Shown one piece after another: positions 52,581 through 60,750 of a stretch of 64,000 nucleotides of DNA. A program made the position numbers and the translations under genes. Below the pieces are notes generated by a model that did not search any database, had not been told where the DNA came from, and worked only from the letters and a program-made list of their open reading frames with translations. How positions within the stretch are numbered: position 1 is the stretch's first letter; each line of letters begins with the position of its first letter. This stretch comes from Streptomyces sp. B21-105 (GTDB taxonomy: Bacteria > Actinomycetota > Actinomycetes > Streptomycetales > Streptomycetaceae), in contig NZ_JARUMJ010000001.1 of NCBI RefSeq assembly GCF_036898465.1, forward strand, positions 8,494,001-8,558,000, written 5' to 3'.

Positions 52581-53837
52581 TCAGGCGCCGATCACCTGGA
52601 GCGAGGCCCACAGCGCCACCACGGCCGGGATCAGCGCGGCCGGCACCGTCAGCAGGCCGAGCCGGGTGAACTCGCCGACCTCGACCTGCTCGTCGCGCTC
52701 CTGCACCACACGCCGCCACAGCAGCGTGGCGAGGGAACCGGCGTAGGTCAGGTTCGGGCCGATGTTCACCCCGAGCAGCACCGCGAGCACCGCCCCGGTC
52801 CCGGCCGGGGCGGCCAGCGGCACCAGGACCAGCACCGCGGGCAGGTTGTTGATCAGGTTCGCGAGGACGGCGGCCACCGCGGCGACGGCCAGCAGAGCGA
52901 GGAGACCCGAACCGCCGGGCAGCGCGTGCCGCAGCGCGGCGGCGAGACCGTTGTCGACCACCGCGCGCACCACGATCCCGAGCGCCAGCACGAACGCGAG
53001 GAACCCCAAAGTGGCCGCCCGCACCACGGCGAGGGGCGTCACGCGCCGGCGCGCCAGCGCGCGCCCGGCCATCACCAGGGCCCCGGCCAGCGCGGCCCAG
53101 GCCGGTTCGACCCCGAGGGCGGAGGCGACCACGAACCCCGCCAGCGTGCAGGCCACGGTGACCAGCGCGAACAGCGGCAGTTCGGGCTCCGGGCCGTCGT
53201 CGGCGGTGGGCTCGGCGGCGGGCAGGTCGGCGGCGAAGAACCGTCGCAGGACCAGGTACTCGGCACCGATCGCGACCACCCACGGCAGCGCCATCAGGGC
53301 GGCGAAGCGGGTGAAGGTCAGCCCGCTCGCGGTGAACGCCAGCAGGTTGGTGAGGTTGGAGACCGGCAGCAGCAGCGAGGCGGTGTTCGACAGGTGCGCG
53401 CACGCGTAGACGTGCGGCCTCGAGCGCACCCCCATCCGGGCGGCGGTGGCGAACACCACCGGCGTCAGCAGCACCACCGTGGCGTCCAGACTGAGCGCCG
53501 CCGTGACGGCCGACGCCAGCACGAACACCGCGACCAGCAGGCGCCGGGGCCGGCCGGCCGCCCGGCGGGCCATCCACGCGCCGCACGCGGTGAACAGCCC
53601 CTCGACGTCGCACAGGTGCGCCAGCACCAGCACCGCGGCGAGGAAGCCGACGACCGGCCCGAGCCGCTCGGCCTCCGTCAGGGCGTGCTCCGGCGACACC
53701 GCCCCCAGGGCGATCACCACCGCCGCCGCGGGGACGGCCACCAGGGCCTCCGACCGTCCGGCGGGACGCAGCACGGCCCACCCGAGAGCGGCGGCGAGCA
53801 GGAGGACGGACAGGCTTTCGGCGAGCGGGGTGTTCAG
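52581..53837 (-). CDS. ArsB/SLC13-like transporter, probable CTG start
   Basis: A protein of about 418 residues with roughly eleven membrane segments of the ArsB/ion-transporter superfamily: LSVLLLAAALGWAVL, VGFLAAVLVLAHLCDVEGLF, ALSLDATVVLLTPVVFATA, ASLLLPVSNLTNLLAFTASG and LANLINNLPAVLVLVPLA with GVNIGPNLTYAGSLATLLW. These fit arsenite or dicarboxylate permeases; no arsenic genes adjoin. The family N-terminus NTPLAESLSVLLL is preceded by CTG at 53837 with GGAGA upstream; the only in-frame ATG (53996) would add 53 unrelated residues. The stop is ten bases from that of the lectin gene. Confidence 0.85.
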   Translation of the reverse strand: MNTPLAESLSVLLLAAALGWAVLRPAGRSEALVAVPAAAVVIALGAVSPEHALTEAERLGPVVGFLAAVLVLAHLCDVEGLFTACGAWMARRAAGRPRRLLVAVFVLASAVTAALSLDATVVLLTPVVFATAARMGVRSRPHVYACAHLSNTASLLLPVSNLTNLLAFTASGLTFTRFAALMALPWVVAIGAEYLVLRRFFAADLPAAEPTADDGPEPELPLFALVTVACTLAGFVVASALGVEPAWAALAGALVMAGRALARRRVTPLAVVRAATLGFLAFVLALGIVVRAVVDNGLAAALRHALPGGSGLLALLAVAAVAAVLANLINNLPAVLVLVPLAAPAGTGAVLAVLLGVNIGPNLTYAGSLATLLWRRVVQERDEQVEVGEFTRLGLLTVPAALIPAVVALWASLQVIGA

Positions 53838-53954
53838 GGCGGATCTCCGGGACGGTGCAGGACGGGGAGCTGCCCGCGCATCGAGGGATCCGGGAGCCCG
53901 TCCATGAAAACATGTTCGGGTAAGAGCCCCGTGCGGCCGGGTCGGCGGGAGGAG

Positions 53955-54038
53955 CGCTTCACGCCTTCCGGAACAGCAGAACCGCCTCACGCCCAAGCGA
54001 ACAGCAGAACCGCTTCACGCCTTCCGGAACAGCAGAAC
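53955..54038. repeat. Three 28-base tandem repeats
   Basis: The unit CGCTTCACGCCTTCCGGAAC followed by AGCAGAAC occurs at 53955-53982 and identically at 54011-54038; the middle copy (53983-54010) matches 22 of 28 bases. The array ends four bases before the stop codon of the minus-strand phosphatase gene, in the gap before the transporter. Confidence 0.95.
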
Positions 54039-54042
54039 CGAC

Positions 54043-56409
54043 TCACTCCTCCTCGAGGAGCGCCAGCTCCGCCCAGATCGTCTTGCCCTCGGTGGTGTGC
54101 CGGGTGCCCCAGCGCTGGGTGAGCTGGGCGACCAGGAGCAGGCCGCGGCCGCCCTCGTCCCAGGTCTTCGCCCGGCGCAGGTGCGGGGCGGTGTGGCTGT
54201 GGTCGGAGACCTCGCAGATCAGCGTCGTCGCGTCGTGGATGAGCCGGAGCCGGATCGGGCGGGAGCCGTACCGGATCGCGTTGGTGACGAGCTCGCTCAC
54301 CACCAGCTCCGTGGTGAACGACGCGTCGCTCAGCTCCCAGCGCGACAGCTGCTCGACGGCCTGCTTGCGGATCGGCGCGACCAGCGACGGGTCGGCGGGG
54401 ATGTCCCAGGTCGCGACCTGGGAGGCGGGCAGGCCCCGGGTGCGCGCGAGCAGCAGGGCCACGTCGTCGGCGGCGCCGCCGGCCGGCAGCAGGGTCTGCA
54501 GGATCCGGTCGCAGGTCTCGTCCAGGGAGTCCGACGGGTCCGCCAGCGCCGCCCTGAGCAGCCGCTGACCGGCGTCCGCGGCCCGTTCGCGGGACTCGAC
54601 CAGGCCGTCGGTGTAGAAGGCGAACACACTGCCCTCGGCCACCTCAAGCTCGGCGGACTCGAACGGCAGCCCGCCCACGCCCAGCGGGGGGCCGGCGGGC
54701 AGCTCGATCCGCCGGGGCGCGCCGTCCGGCCGGAGCAGCACCGGCGGGGGATGCCCGGCGCGCGCCAGGGTGCAGCGCCGCGACACCGGGTCGTACACCG
54801 CGTACAGGCAGGTCGCGCCGACCTCACCGGGGCTGCCCTCGCCGCCGGCCTCCTCCGACAGCCGGACGACCAGGTCGTCCAGGTGGGTGAGCAGCTCGTC
54901 GGGGGCGAGGTCGATGTCGGCGAGGGTGCGCACGGCGGTGCGCAGCCGGCCCATCGTGGCCGAGGCCTGGACGCCGTGTCCGACGACGTCCCCGACGACC
55001 ATGGCCACGCGCATTCCGGACAGCGGGATGACGTCGAACCAGTCGCCGCCGACCCCGGCGCGGGCGGCCGGCAGATAGCGGGAGGCGGCCTCGACGGCGG
55101 CCGTGCGCGGCAGGGTGCGCGGCAGCAGGCTGCGCTGCAGGGCGAGGGCCGTCTCGCGTTCGCGGGAGTAGCGGCGGGCGTTGTCGATGCAGACGGCGGC
55201 GCGGGTCGTGACCTCCTCCGCCAGCAGCACGTCGTCGGGGGAGAAGGGCTCGGGCCGCCGGAACCGGGTGAGGACGGCGACGCCGAGGGTGACGCCCCGC
55301 GCCTGGATCGGCACGGACATCGTGGAGTGGATGCCGATCTCCCGCACCCGGGCGGCGCGCGCCGGGTCCCAGGCCAGCCAGGAGTCCAGTCCGCCGTCGG
55401 CCACCGTGCCGACGACGGTGCGGCCCGCGGCCAGCGAGTCGGCCTGCGGCGAACCGGCCGGGTAGTCCTGCGCCTCGCCGGGCTTGGCCACCGCCTCGGG
55501 GCTGCCGGGGTTGACCGAATGGTGCGCCGCGCGCCGCAGGCTCACCGGCGGGACGAACCGGGCCGGGGGTTCGCCGTCCTGCGGGTCGAGCAGGTCGACG
55601 CTGACGAAGTCGGCGAGCGCGGGGACGCACACCTCGGCCAGTTCCTGGGCCGTGCGGGTCACGTCGAGGGTGCTGCCGATGCGCACGCTCGCCTCGTTGA
55701 CCAGCTGGAGCCGCTCACGGGAGCGGTGGTTCTCGGTGAGGTCGTGGGCGGCCAGGCACACGCCCCGGATCCGGCCGGCCGGGTCGGTGACCGGCGCCAT
55801 CCGGGCCAGCCAGGCGTGCGCGTGGTCCTCCCCGCCGGTCCGCATGAACGTCTCCACGTCCCGGGCCCGGCCGCTGTGGAGCACCCGCAGCATGTGCCGT
55901 TCCAGCTCGGCGCTCTGCGGGCGGCCGCCGATCTCGGAGAGCCGCAGTCCCTTGACGCGCTCCTCGGGGAGCCCGATCACCTCGCTCATCGCGTCGTTGA
56001 TCCGGCGCAGCCGCAGCTGTTCGTCGTAGATCGCCACGGCGCAGGGGGACTGGACCAGCCCCGCCGCGGCGAGCAGGTCGTCCGAGCGGGCGGGGCCGCT
56101 CCCGGCGAGCGGGGTGACGACGAGCCACTGCCCGGGCCGGCCGTCCTCGGACCGGCTGTGGTGGGCGAGCAGCCAGGTGGACACCGGACGGCCGTCACGG
56201 TGGCGCAAAGTGACCGTTCCGTCCCAGCGGGAACCGGTGGGGAGGGGCAGGATTCCGGTCAGGAGTTCTGCCGCGGGCCGGCCCACGACCTCGTCCTGCG
56301 ACCAGCCGAGGAGGGCACGGGCGCCCTCGTTCCACCCGATGAGCGTGCCGACGTCGTCGACGACGGCCCGGGCCGTCGCGGCCTCGTCGAACGGATACTC
56401 CGGGCTCAT
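54043..56409 (-). CDS. PAS-GAF-PP2C (SpoIIE/RsbU) phosphatase with HATPase_c domain
   Basis: A 788-residue signalling protein. Residues 10-230 hold two PAS domains (VDDVGTLIGWNEGARALLGW; CAVAIYDEQLRLRRINDAM). A GAF domain follows (240-420). The PP2C phosphatase has GVGGDWFDVIPLSG, VVGDVVGHGVQASATMG and VFAFYTDGLVESRE. The C-terminus is a histidine-kinase-like ATPase (ELVVSELVTNAIRYGSRP, DEGGRGLLLVAQL) like an anti-sigma RsbW domain. So one chain has sensor, anti-antagonist phosphatase and anti-sigma kinase-like parts, a common layout in streptomycetes. Partners would be STAS proteins and sigma factors. ATG at 56409 with GGAG upstream is chosen over the GTG at 56430. Confidence 0.93.
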   Translation of the reverse strand: MSPEYPFDEAATARAVVDDVGTLIGWNEGARALLGWSQDEVVGRPAAELLTGILPLPTGSRWDGTVTLRHRDGRPVSTWLLAHHSRSEDGRPGQWLVVTPLAGSGPARSDDLLAAAGLVQSPCAVAIYDEQLRLRRINDAMSEVIGLPEERVKGLRLSEIGGRPQSAELERHMLRVLHSGRARDVETFMRTGGEDHAHAWLARMAPVTDPAGRIRGVCLAAHDLTENHRSRERLQLVNEASVRIGSTLDVTRTAQELAEVCVPALADFVSVDLLDPQDGEPPARFVPPVSLRRAAHHSVNPGSPEAVAKPGEAQDYPAGSPQADSLAAGRTVVGTVADGGLDSWLAWDPARAARVREIGIHSTMSVPIQARGVTLGVAVLTRFRRPEPFSPDDVLLAEEVTTRAAVCIDNARRYSRERETALALQRSLLPRTLPRTAAVEAASRYLPAARAGVGGDWFDVIPLSGMRVAMVVGDVVGHGVQASATMGRLRTAVRTLADIDLAPDELLTHLDDLVVRLSEEAGGEGSPGEVGATCLYAVYDPVSRRCTLARAGHPPPVLLRPDGAPRRIELPAGPPLGVGGLPFESAELEVAEGSVFAFYTDGLVESRERAADAGQRLLRAALADPSDSLDETCDRILQTLLPAGGAADDVALLLARTRGLPASQVATWDIPADPSLVAPIRKQAVEQLSRWELSDASFTTELVVSELVTNAIRYGSRPIRLRLIHDATTLICEVSDHSHTAPHLRRAKTWDEGGRGLLLVAQLTQRWGTRHTTEGKTIWAELALLEEE

Positions 56410-56748
56410 CTCGCCACTCCAACGCACCACTCACAGTGAACAGGCAGGTCACTTCCGTTCCAGCCTAGTGCGTTCCGCACGAGCGCGGACCGCAACCCCC
56501 GGGGGGTGGGGGATCAGCGGGCGGCCGCCGGCGTCAAGAGGCGGAACCGGCCGATCTTGCCGAAGGGTGTGCCAGGGGCTTCGGGAGGCCGCAGGGCACT
56601 TCCGCACCCTTGACGGGCAGGAGTGGCCCGTCGTCAGATTCTGTTAGTTAACGATGAGTTGTGAGCGCTTCTGGTTTTCGATGTCTACCTATGCCCGTTT
56701 CGTATCTGTCTTATGTCCGTCTGAAGTCCAGCTGAGGGAGAGTCGCCC
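56410..56748. promoter_or_regulatory. Divergent region before the GH2 gene with a LacI-like half-palindrome
   Basis: No gene is seen in these 339 bases. The part from 56640 to 56720 is AT-rich for this genome and probably holds the GH2 promoter. TTGTGAGCGCTTCTGG (56659-56674) has a GAGCGCTTC core resembling LacI-family operators, but the symmetry is imperfect. Confidence 0.35.
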
Positions 56749-59700
56749 ATGACGGTCACGCGCAGATCGGTCCTCGCCGCCGCCTCCGCCGCCTCCGCCG
56801 CACCGGCCGCCGGAGCAGTCCTCGGCGGCGCCCCGCCGGCGCAGGCCGCCGCGCACTCCGCAGCACACGCCCCCGCCGCACCGGGGCGCCGTACGGTCCC
56901 GCTGCGCGACGGCTGGCGCTTCGCGCTGGTCGACCCCGGCGGGCTCACCGACCCGACCGGCCGGTACGCGGACGCCGCAGACCCCGGCCACGACGACTCG
57001 GCCTGGCGCGCGGTGGCGGTCCCGCACGACTGGAGCATCGAAGCGGCCCCCACCACGCAGTACGGCACGACCAGCGGCACCGGGTTCTTCCCCGGCGGCC
57101 TCGGCTGGTACCGGCTCGCCTTCACCCTGCCGCCCGCGCACACCGGCAAGCGGATCTCGGTGGAGTTCGACGGCGTCTACATGGACTCCACCGTCTACTG
57201 CAACGGCGTCGAGGTCGGCCGCCACCCGTACGGCTACACCGGGTTCGCCTTCGACCTCACCGACCTGCTGCACACGGACGGCGCCACCGACAACGTGATC
57301 GCGGTCAGGGTCCAGAACCAGCTCCCGAGCAGCCGCTGGTACTCCGGCAGCGGCATCTACCGCGAGGCCCGCCTGGTCGTCACGGAGCCGGTGCACGTGA
57401 CCCGCTGGGGCACGCACGTCACCACCCCGGAGGTCACCGGGAAGCGGGCCGTGGTCCGGGTCGCCACCACCGTGGCTAACGCGTCCGGCGCGGGCGCGGA
57501 CGTCGAGATCGTCTCGCGGGTCCGCGCCCCGAACGGCCGCACGGTCGCCCGTACGTCCTCCACGGTCGCCGTGACCGACCGGACCACCGAGACCCACGAG
57601 CTCTCCGTGGCCCGTCCTCGGCTGTGGGACTTCGCGACCCCCCAGCACCGCTACACCCTGGAGACCGAACTGCGCGTCGGCGGCCGGGTCGTCGACTCCT
57701 GCAGCACCCCGTTCGGCATCCGCACCTTCCGCTTCGACCCGGACGAGGGCTTCCACCTCAACGGCGTGCACGCCAAGATCAAGGGCGTCGACCTCCACCA
57801 CGACCTCGGCGCGCTCGGTGCCGCCGTCAGCGTAGACGCGATCCGCAGACAGATGACGATCATGAAGTCGATGGGCGTCAACGCGTTCCGCACCTCGCAC
57901 AACCCGCCCGCGCCGGAGATGATCCGGGTCTGCGAGGAACTCGGCATCGTGATGCTGGTCGAGGCGTTCGACTGCTGGAAGACCGGCAAGACGCGCTACG
58001 ACTACGGCCGGTTCTTCGACGAGTGGTGCGAGCGGGACGCCACCGAGATGGTGCTCGCGGCCCGCAACTCGCCGGCCGTCGTGCTGTGGTCCATCGGCAA
58101 CGAGATCCCCGACTCCACCTCCACCGCCGGTCTCGCCATGGCCGACCGGATCATCGCCGCGATCAGGGCAGCGGACGACACCCGCCCGCTCGTCATCGGC
58201 TCGGACAAGTACCGCAGACCGCCCGCCAGGGGCACCGCCGCCGACCTGATGCTGGCCAAGCTGGACGGCCTCGGCCTCAACTACAACACCGCCCAGTCCG
58301 TGGACGCCCTGCACGCCGCCTATCCGCACCTGTTCCTCTTCGAGTCGGAGTCGTCCTCGGAGACCTCGACCCGGGGCGCCTACCAGGAGCCCGAGCACCT
58401 CAACACCGGCGAGAACCACACCCCGGGCGGACGGGCCACCTCGTCCTACGACAACAACCTCGCCTCCTGGACGATGAGCGGCGAGTACGGGCACAAGAAG
58501 GACCGGGACCGGAAGTGGTTCACCGGGCAGTTCCTGTGGTCCGGCATCGACTACATCGGCGAGCCCACGCCGTACGACGTGTTCCCGGTCAAGGCGTCCT
58601 TCTTCGGAGCGGTCGACACGGCCGGCTTCCCCAAGGACATGTACCACCTGTTCCGCAGCCAGTGGGTCGACGAGCCCATGGTCCACCTGCTGCCCATGAC
58701 CTGGAACCACGAGCCGGGCGACACGGTCGAGGTGTGGGCGTACTCCAACGTCGACACCGTCGAGCTCTACCTCGACGGAAAGTCCCTGGGCGTGCGCAGG
58801 TTCGACGCGAAGAGGACCGTCGACGGCCGTCCCTACCTGGAGACCACCGAGGCGACCGGCGACGACAAGACCTTCACCACCGGGCCCTACCCCGGCAGCT
58901 ACACCAGCCCGGGCGGCAGCGCGGGCAAGCTGCACCTGACGTGGCGGGTGCCGTTCGCGCCGGGCGAGCTGAAGGCGGTGGCCCGCAGGAAGGGCAGGAC
59001 GGTCGCCACCGACGTCCTGCGCACGGCGGGCGCCCCGCACGCCGTGCGCCTCACCGCCGACCGCGGGTCCCTCCCGGCGGACGGGCGGTCGCTGGTCTTC
59101 GTGACCGCCGACGTCGTCGACGCGCGCGGGACCGTGGTGCCCGACGCCGAGCACCTCATCTCCTTCGAGGTGCGCGGCGGTTCCCTCGCGGGCCTCGACA
59201 ACGGCCGGCAGGAGAGCGCCGAGCGTTACCAGGCCAGTACCCGCACCGCCTTCCACGGCAAGGCGCTCGCCGTCGTGCGCTCCGGTGTCGAGGCCGGCGC
59301 GCTGAAGGTGACCGCACGGGCGGAGGGCCTGCGCAGGGGCACCGTCACGGTGCGCGCCACGCCTGCCCGCCCGGTCGCGACCACCCCGACCGCCGTCTTC
59401 ACCGCGGACCTCCCCGCGCCGGTGAGCCACCCCTGGCCGGACGCCAGTTATTCCGGCCGCCCGGACACCCTGCCGGCCGCGATGCTGGACGGCGACCCGG
59501 CCACCGGGTGGTCCAACGCGTTCGTCAAGGCGGCCACCGCCCTGCTGCCCGCCTTCAGCGGGGCCAGGCCGAAGGACTGGGTGTCGGTGGACTACGGACG
59601 CGTCAGGGACTTCGACCGGGTGGAGGTGTCCTTCACCGTCGACGCCGCGCACAGCCTGCCCGCCTCGGTTACCGCCGAAGTCTGGGACGGTCGGCGCTAC

Positions 59701-59862
59701 GTGCCGGTCACCGGGGCCGCCGTCGACTGGGCCACCGCCTCGAACACACCCACGGCGCTCACCTTCGATCCCGTGCGCGGCTCGAAGCTCCGGCTGCACC
59801 TCACCAGCGGCGCACCCGGCACGGCCCGCGGCGCGCTCCGCATCACCAGATGGGAGGCCTGA
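56749..59862 (+). CDS. Secreted glycoside hydrolase family 2 beta-galactosidase-like enzyme with F5/8-type C domain
   Basis: A 1037-residue Tat-exported enzyme (TRRSVLAAASAASAAPAAG leader). The order is: jelly-roll sugar-binding domain (about 45-215), Ig-like domain, TIM barrel, DUF4982-type domain (DTVEVWAYSNVDTVELYLDG), a bacterial Ig-like/invasin domain (ADRGSLPADGRSLVFVTADV) and a C-terminal F5/8 type C (CBM32-like) domain from about 880. Catalytic candidates are the acid/base Glu452 in LWSIGNEIPD and the nucleophile Glu538 in SSSETSTRG. Likely a beta-galactosidase or related exo-enzyme on plant glycans. ATG at 56749 follows AGGGAG. Confidence 0.93.
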   Translation: MTVTRRSVLAAASAASAAPAAGAVLGGAPPAQAAAHSAAHAPAAPGRRTVPLRDGWRFALVDPGGLTDPTGRYADAADPGHDDSAWRAVAVPHDWSIEAAPTTQYGTTSGTGFFPGGLGWYRLAFTLPPAHTGKRISVEFDGVYMDSTVYCNGVEVGRHPYGYTGFAFDLTDLLHTDGATDNVIAVRVQNQLPSSRWYSGSGIYREARLVVTEPVHVTRWGTHVTTPEVTGKRAVVRVATTVANASGAGADVEIVSRVRAPNGRTVARTSSTVAVTDRTTETHELSVARPRLWDFATPQHRYTLETELRVGGRVVDSCSTPFGIRTFRFDPDEGFHLNGVHAKIKGVDLHHDLGALGAAVSVDAIRRQMTIMKSMGVNAFRTSHNPPAPEMIRVCEELGIVMLVEAFDCWKTGKTRYDYGRFFDEWCERDATEMVLAARNSPAVVLWSIGNEIPDSTSTAGLAMADRIIAAIRAADDTRPLVIGSDKYRRPPARGTAADLMLAKLDGLGLNYNTAQSVDALHAAYPHLFLFESESSSETSTRGAYQEPEHLNTGENHTPGGRATSSYDNNLASWTMSGEYGHKKDRDRKWFTGQFLWSGIDYIGEPTPYDVFPVKASFFGAVDTAGFPKDMYHLFRSQWVDEPMVHLLPMTWNHEPGDTVEVWAYSNVDTVELYLDGKSLGVRRFDAKRTVDGRPYLETTEATGDDKTFTTGPYPGSYTSPGGSAGKLHLTWRVPFAPGELKAVARRKGRTVATDVLRTAGAPHAVRLTADRGSLPADGRSLVFVTADVVDARGTVVPDAEHLISFEVRGGSLAGLDNGRQESAERYQASTRTAFHGKALAVVRSGVEAGALKVTARAEGLRRGTVTVRATPARPVATTPTAVFTADLPAPVSHPWPDASYSGRPDTLPAAMLDGDPATGWSNAFVKAATALLPAFSGARPKDWVSVDYGRVRDFDRVEVSFTVDAAHSLPASVTAEVWDGRRYVPVTGAAVDWATASNTPTALTFDPVRGSKLRLHLTSGAPGTARGALRITRWEA

Positions 59863-59971
59863 CCGCCTGACCGGCCGGCCGACGGGCGGGGCGCCCCGGC
59901 GGGGACCCGCCGGTCGGGGCGCCACCGCGCGCCGGCCCCCTCGCGTGCGCGTCGCCCTCCCCGGAAGCGCC

Positions 59972-60538
59972 TCAGCCCGCGTCGGCCCCCTCGAACGTCA
60001 CCTTCGCCGTGTCCACCGTGGCCGCGCTGCGGCCGGGCGCGCTCTGCCACGACCAGTACAGATTGGTGTGGGCGATGACCTCCTCAGGGGCGGGCGCACC
60101 GTACTCTCTGAGGTCCTCGGTGGTGTGCGCGTCGCCGACCAGCGTCACGTCGTAGCCCCGCACGAACGCGCCGTGCAGGGTCGAGCGGATGCACGCGTCC
60201 GTCTGCGCTCCCGTGACGACGACCCGGCCCACCCCTTGTTCGGCGAGCACCGACTCCAGCTCCGTGTCCTCGAAGGAGTCGAAGTACCTCTTGTGCACGA
60301 GCGGCTCCGGGTCGAGGCGGACCAGCTCCTCGACGTACTGCCAGTTTTCGCTGCCGCGCACCAGCTCGCCGTCCGAGTGCTGTACCCAGACGACCGGCAC
60401 CTCCTGCGCGCGGGCGGTGTCGATCAGGGCGCCGATGTTGGCGATCACCTCATCGCGCCGGGGCGTGCCCGCCACCACGCCCTTCTGGACGTCGATGACG
60501 AGCAGGGCCGTACGCGACCGGTCGGGCAGAGTGGTCAT
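59972..60538 (-). CDS. Isochorismatase-family cysteine hydrolase
   Basis: A 188-residue hydrolase of the isochorismatase/nicotinamidase fold. The triad is visible: Asp in [12 protein letters not shown], Lys in [10 protein letters not shown] and Cys in [18 protein letters not shown], followed by the ARGY-like [12 protein letters not shown]. These remove amides or the side chain of isochorismate; no substrate can be named. ATG at 60538. It is divergent from the GH9 gene, and the CebR-type box is in between. Confidence 0.92.
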   Translation of the reverse strand: MTTLPDRSRTALLVIDVQKGVVAGTPRRDEVIANIGALIDTARAQEVPVVWVQHSDGELVRGSENWQYVEELVRLDPEPLVHKRYFDSFEDTELESVLAEQGVGRVVVTGAQTDACIRSTLHGAFVRGYDVTLVGDAHTTEDLREYGAPAPEEVIAHTNLYWSWQSAPGRSAATVDTAKVTFEGADAG

Positions 60539-60683
60539 GGATCCCCCCGTTCTCGAAGTTCTCGAACTGCTTCGCCGTGACGTCCACATTAGGACGCCCC
60601 ACTGACAACGGCCCCGAGGGCATTTCGTCCGCACCGTTGACGGGGTGTCATGACTGCAACAAGCATGTCCTTCGACCCCTCCC

Positions 60684-60697
60684 TGGGAGCGCTCCCA
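60684..60697. promoter_or_regulatory. CebR-type operator upstream of the GH9 gene
   Basis: TGGGAGCGCTCCCA is a perfect 14-base palindrome and is the known recognition sequence of CebR, the cellobiose/cellotriose-responsive LacI-family repressor of cellulose use in streptomycetes. It lies about 54 bases before the GH9 start, just downstream of a plausible promoter (TTGACG 60637-60642, AAGCAT 60661-60666). Confidence 0.9.
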
Positions 60698-60750
60698 TCG
60701 GCCGGCCCGGTCCCGTGCGGAGCGTCCCGCGTCTTCCGAGGAGCCCGGAC

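Noticed and set aside
56689..59925. Very long open frame antisense to the GH2 gene (about 1078 codons)
   Set aside because: It mirrors the codon phase of the GH2 gene, has no domain and is repetitive in Val, Gly, Arg and Asp, the usual shadow in high-GC DNA.
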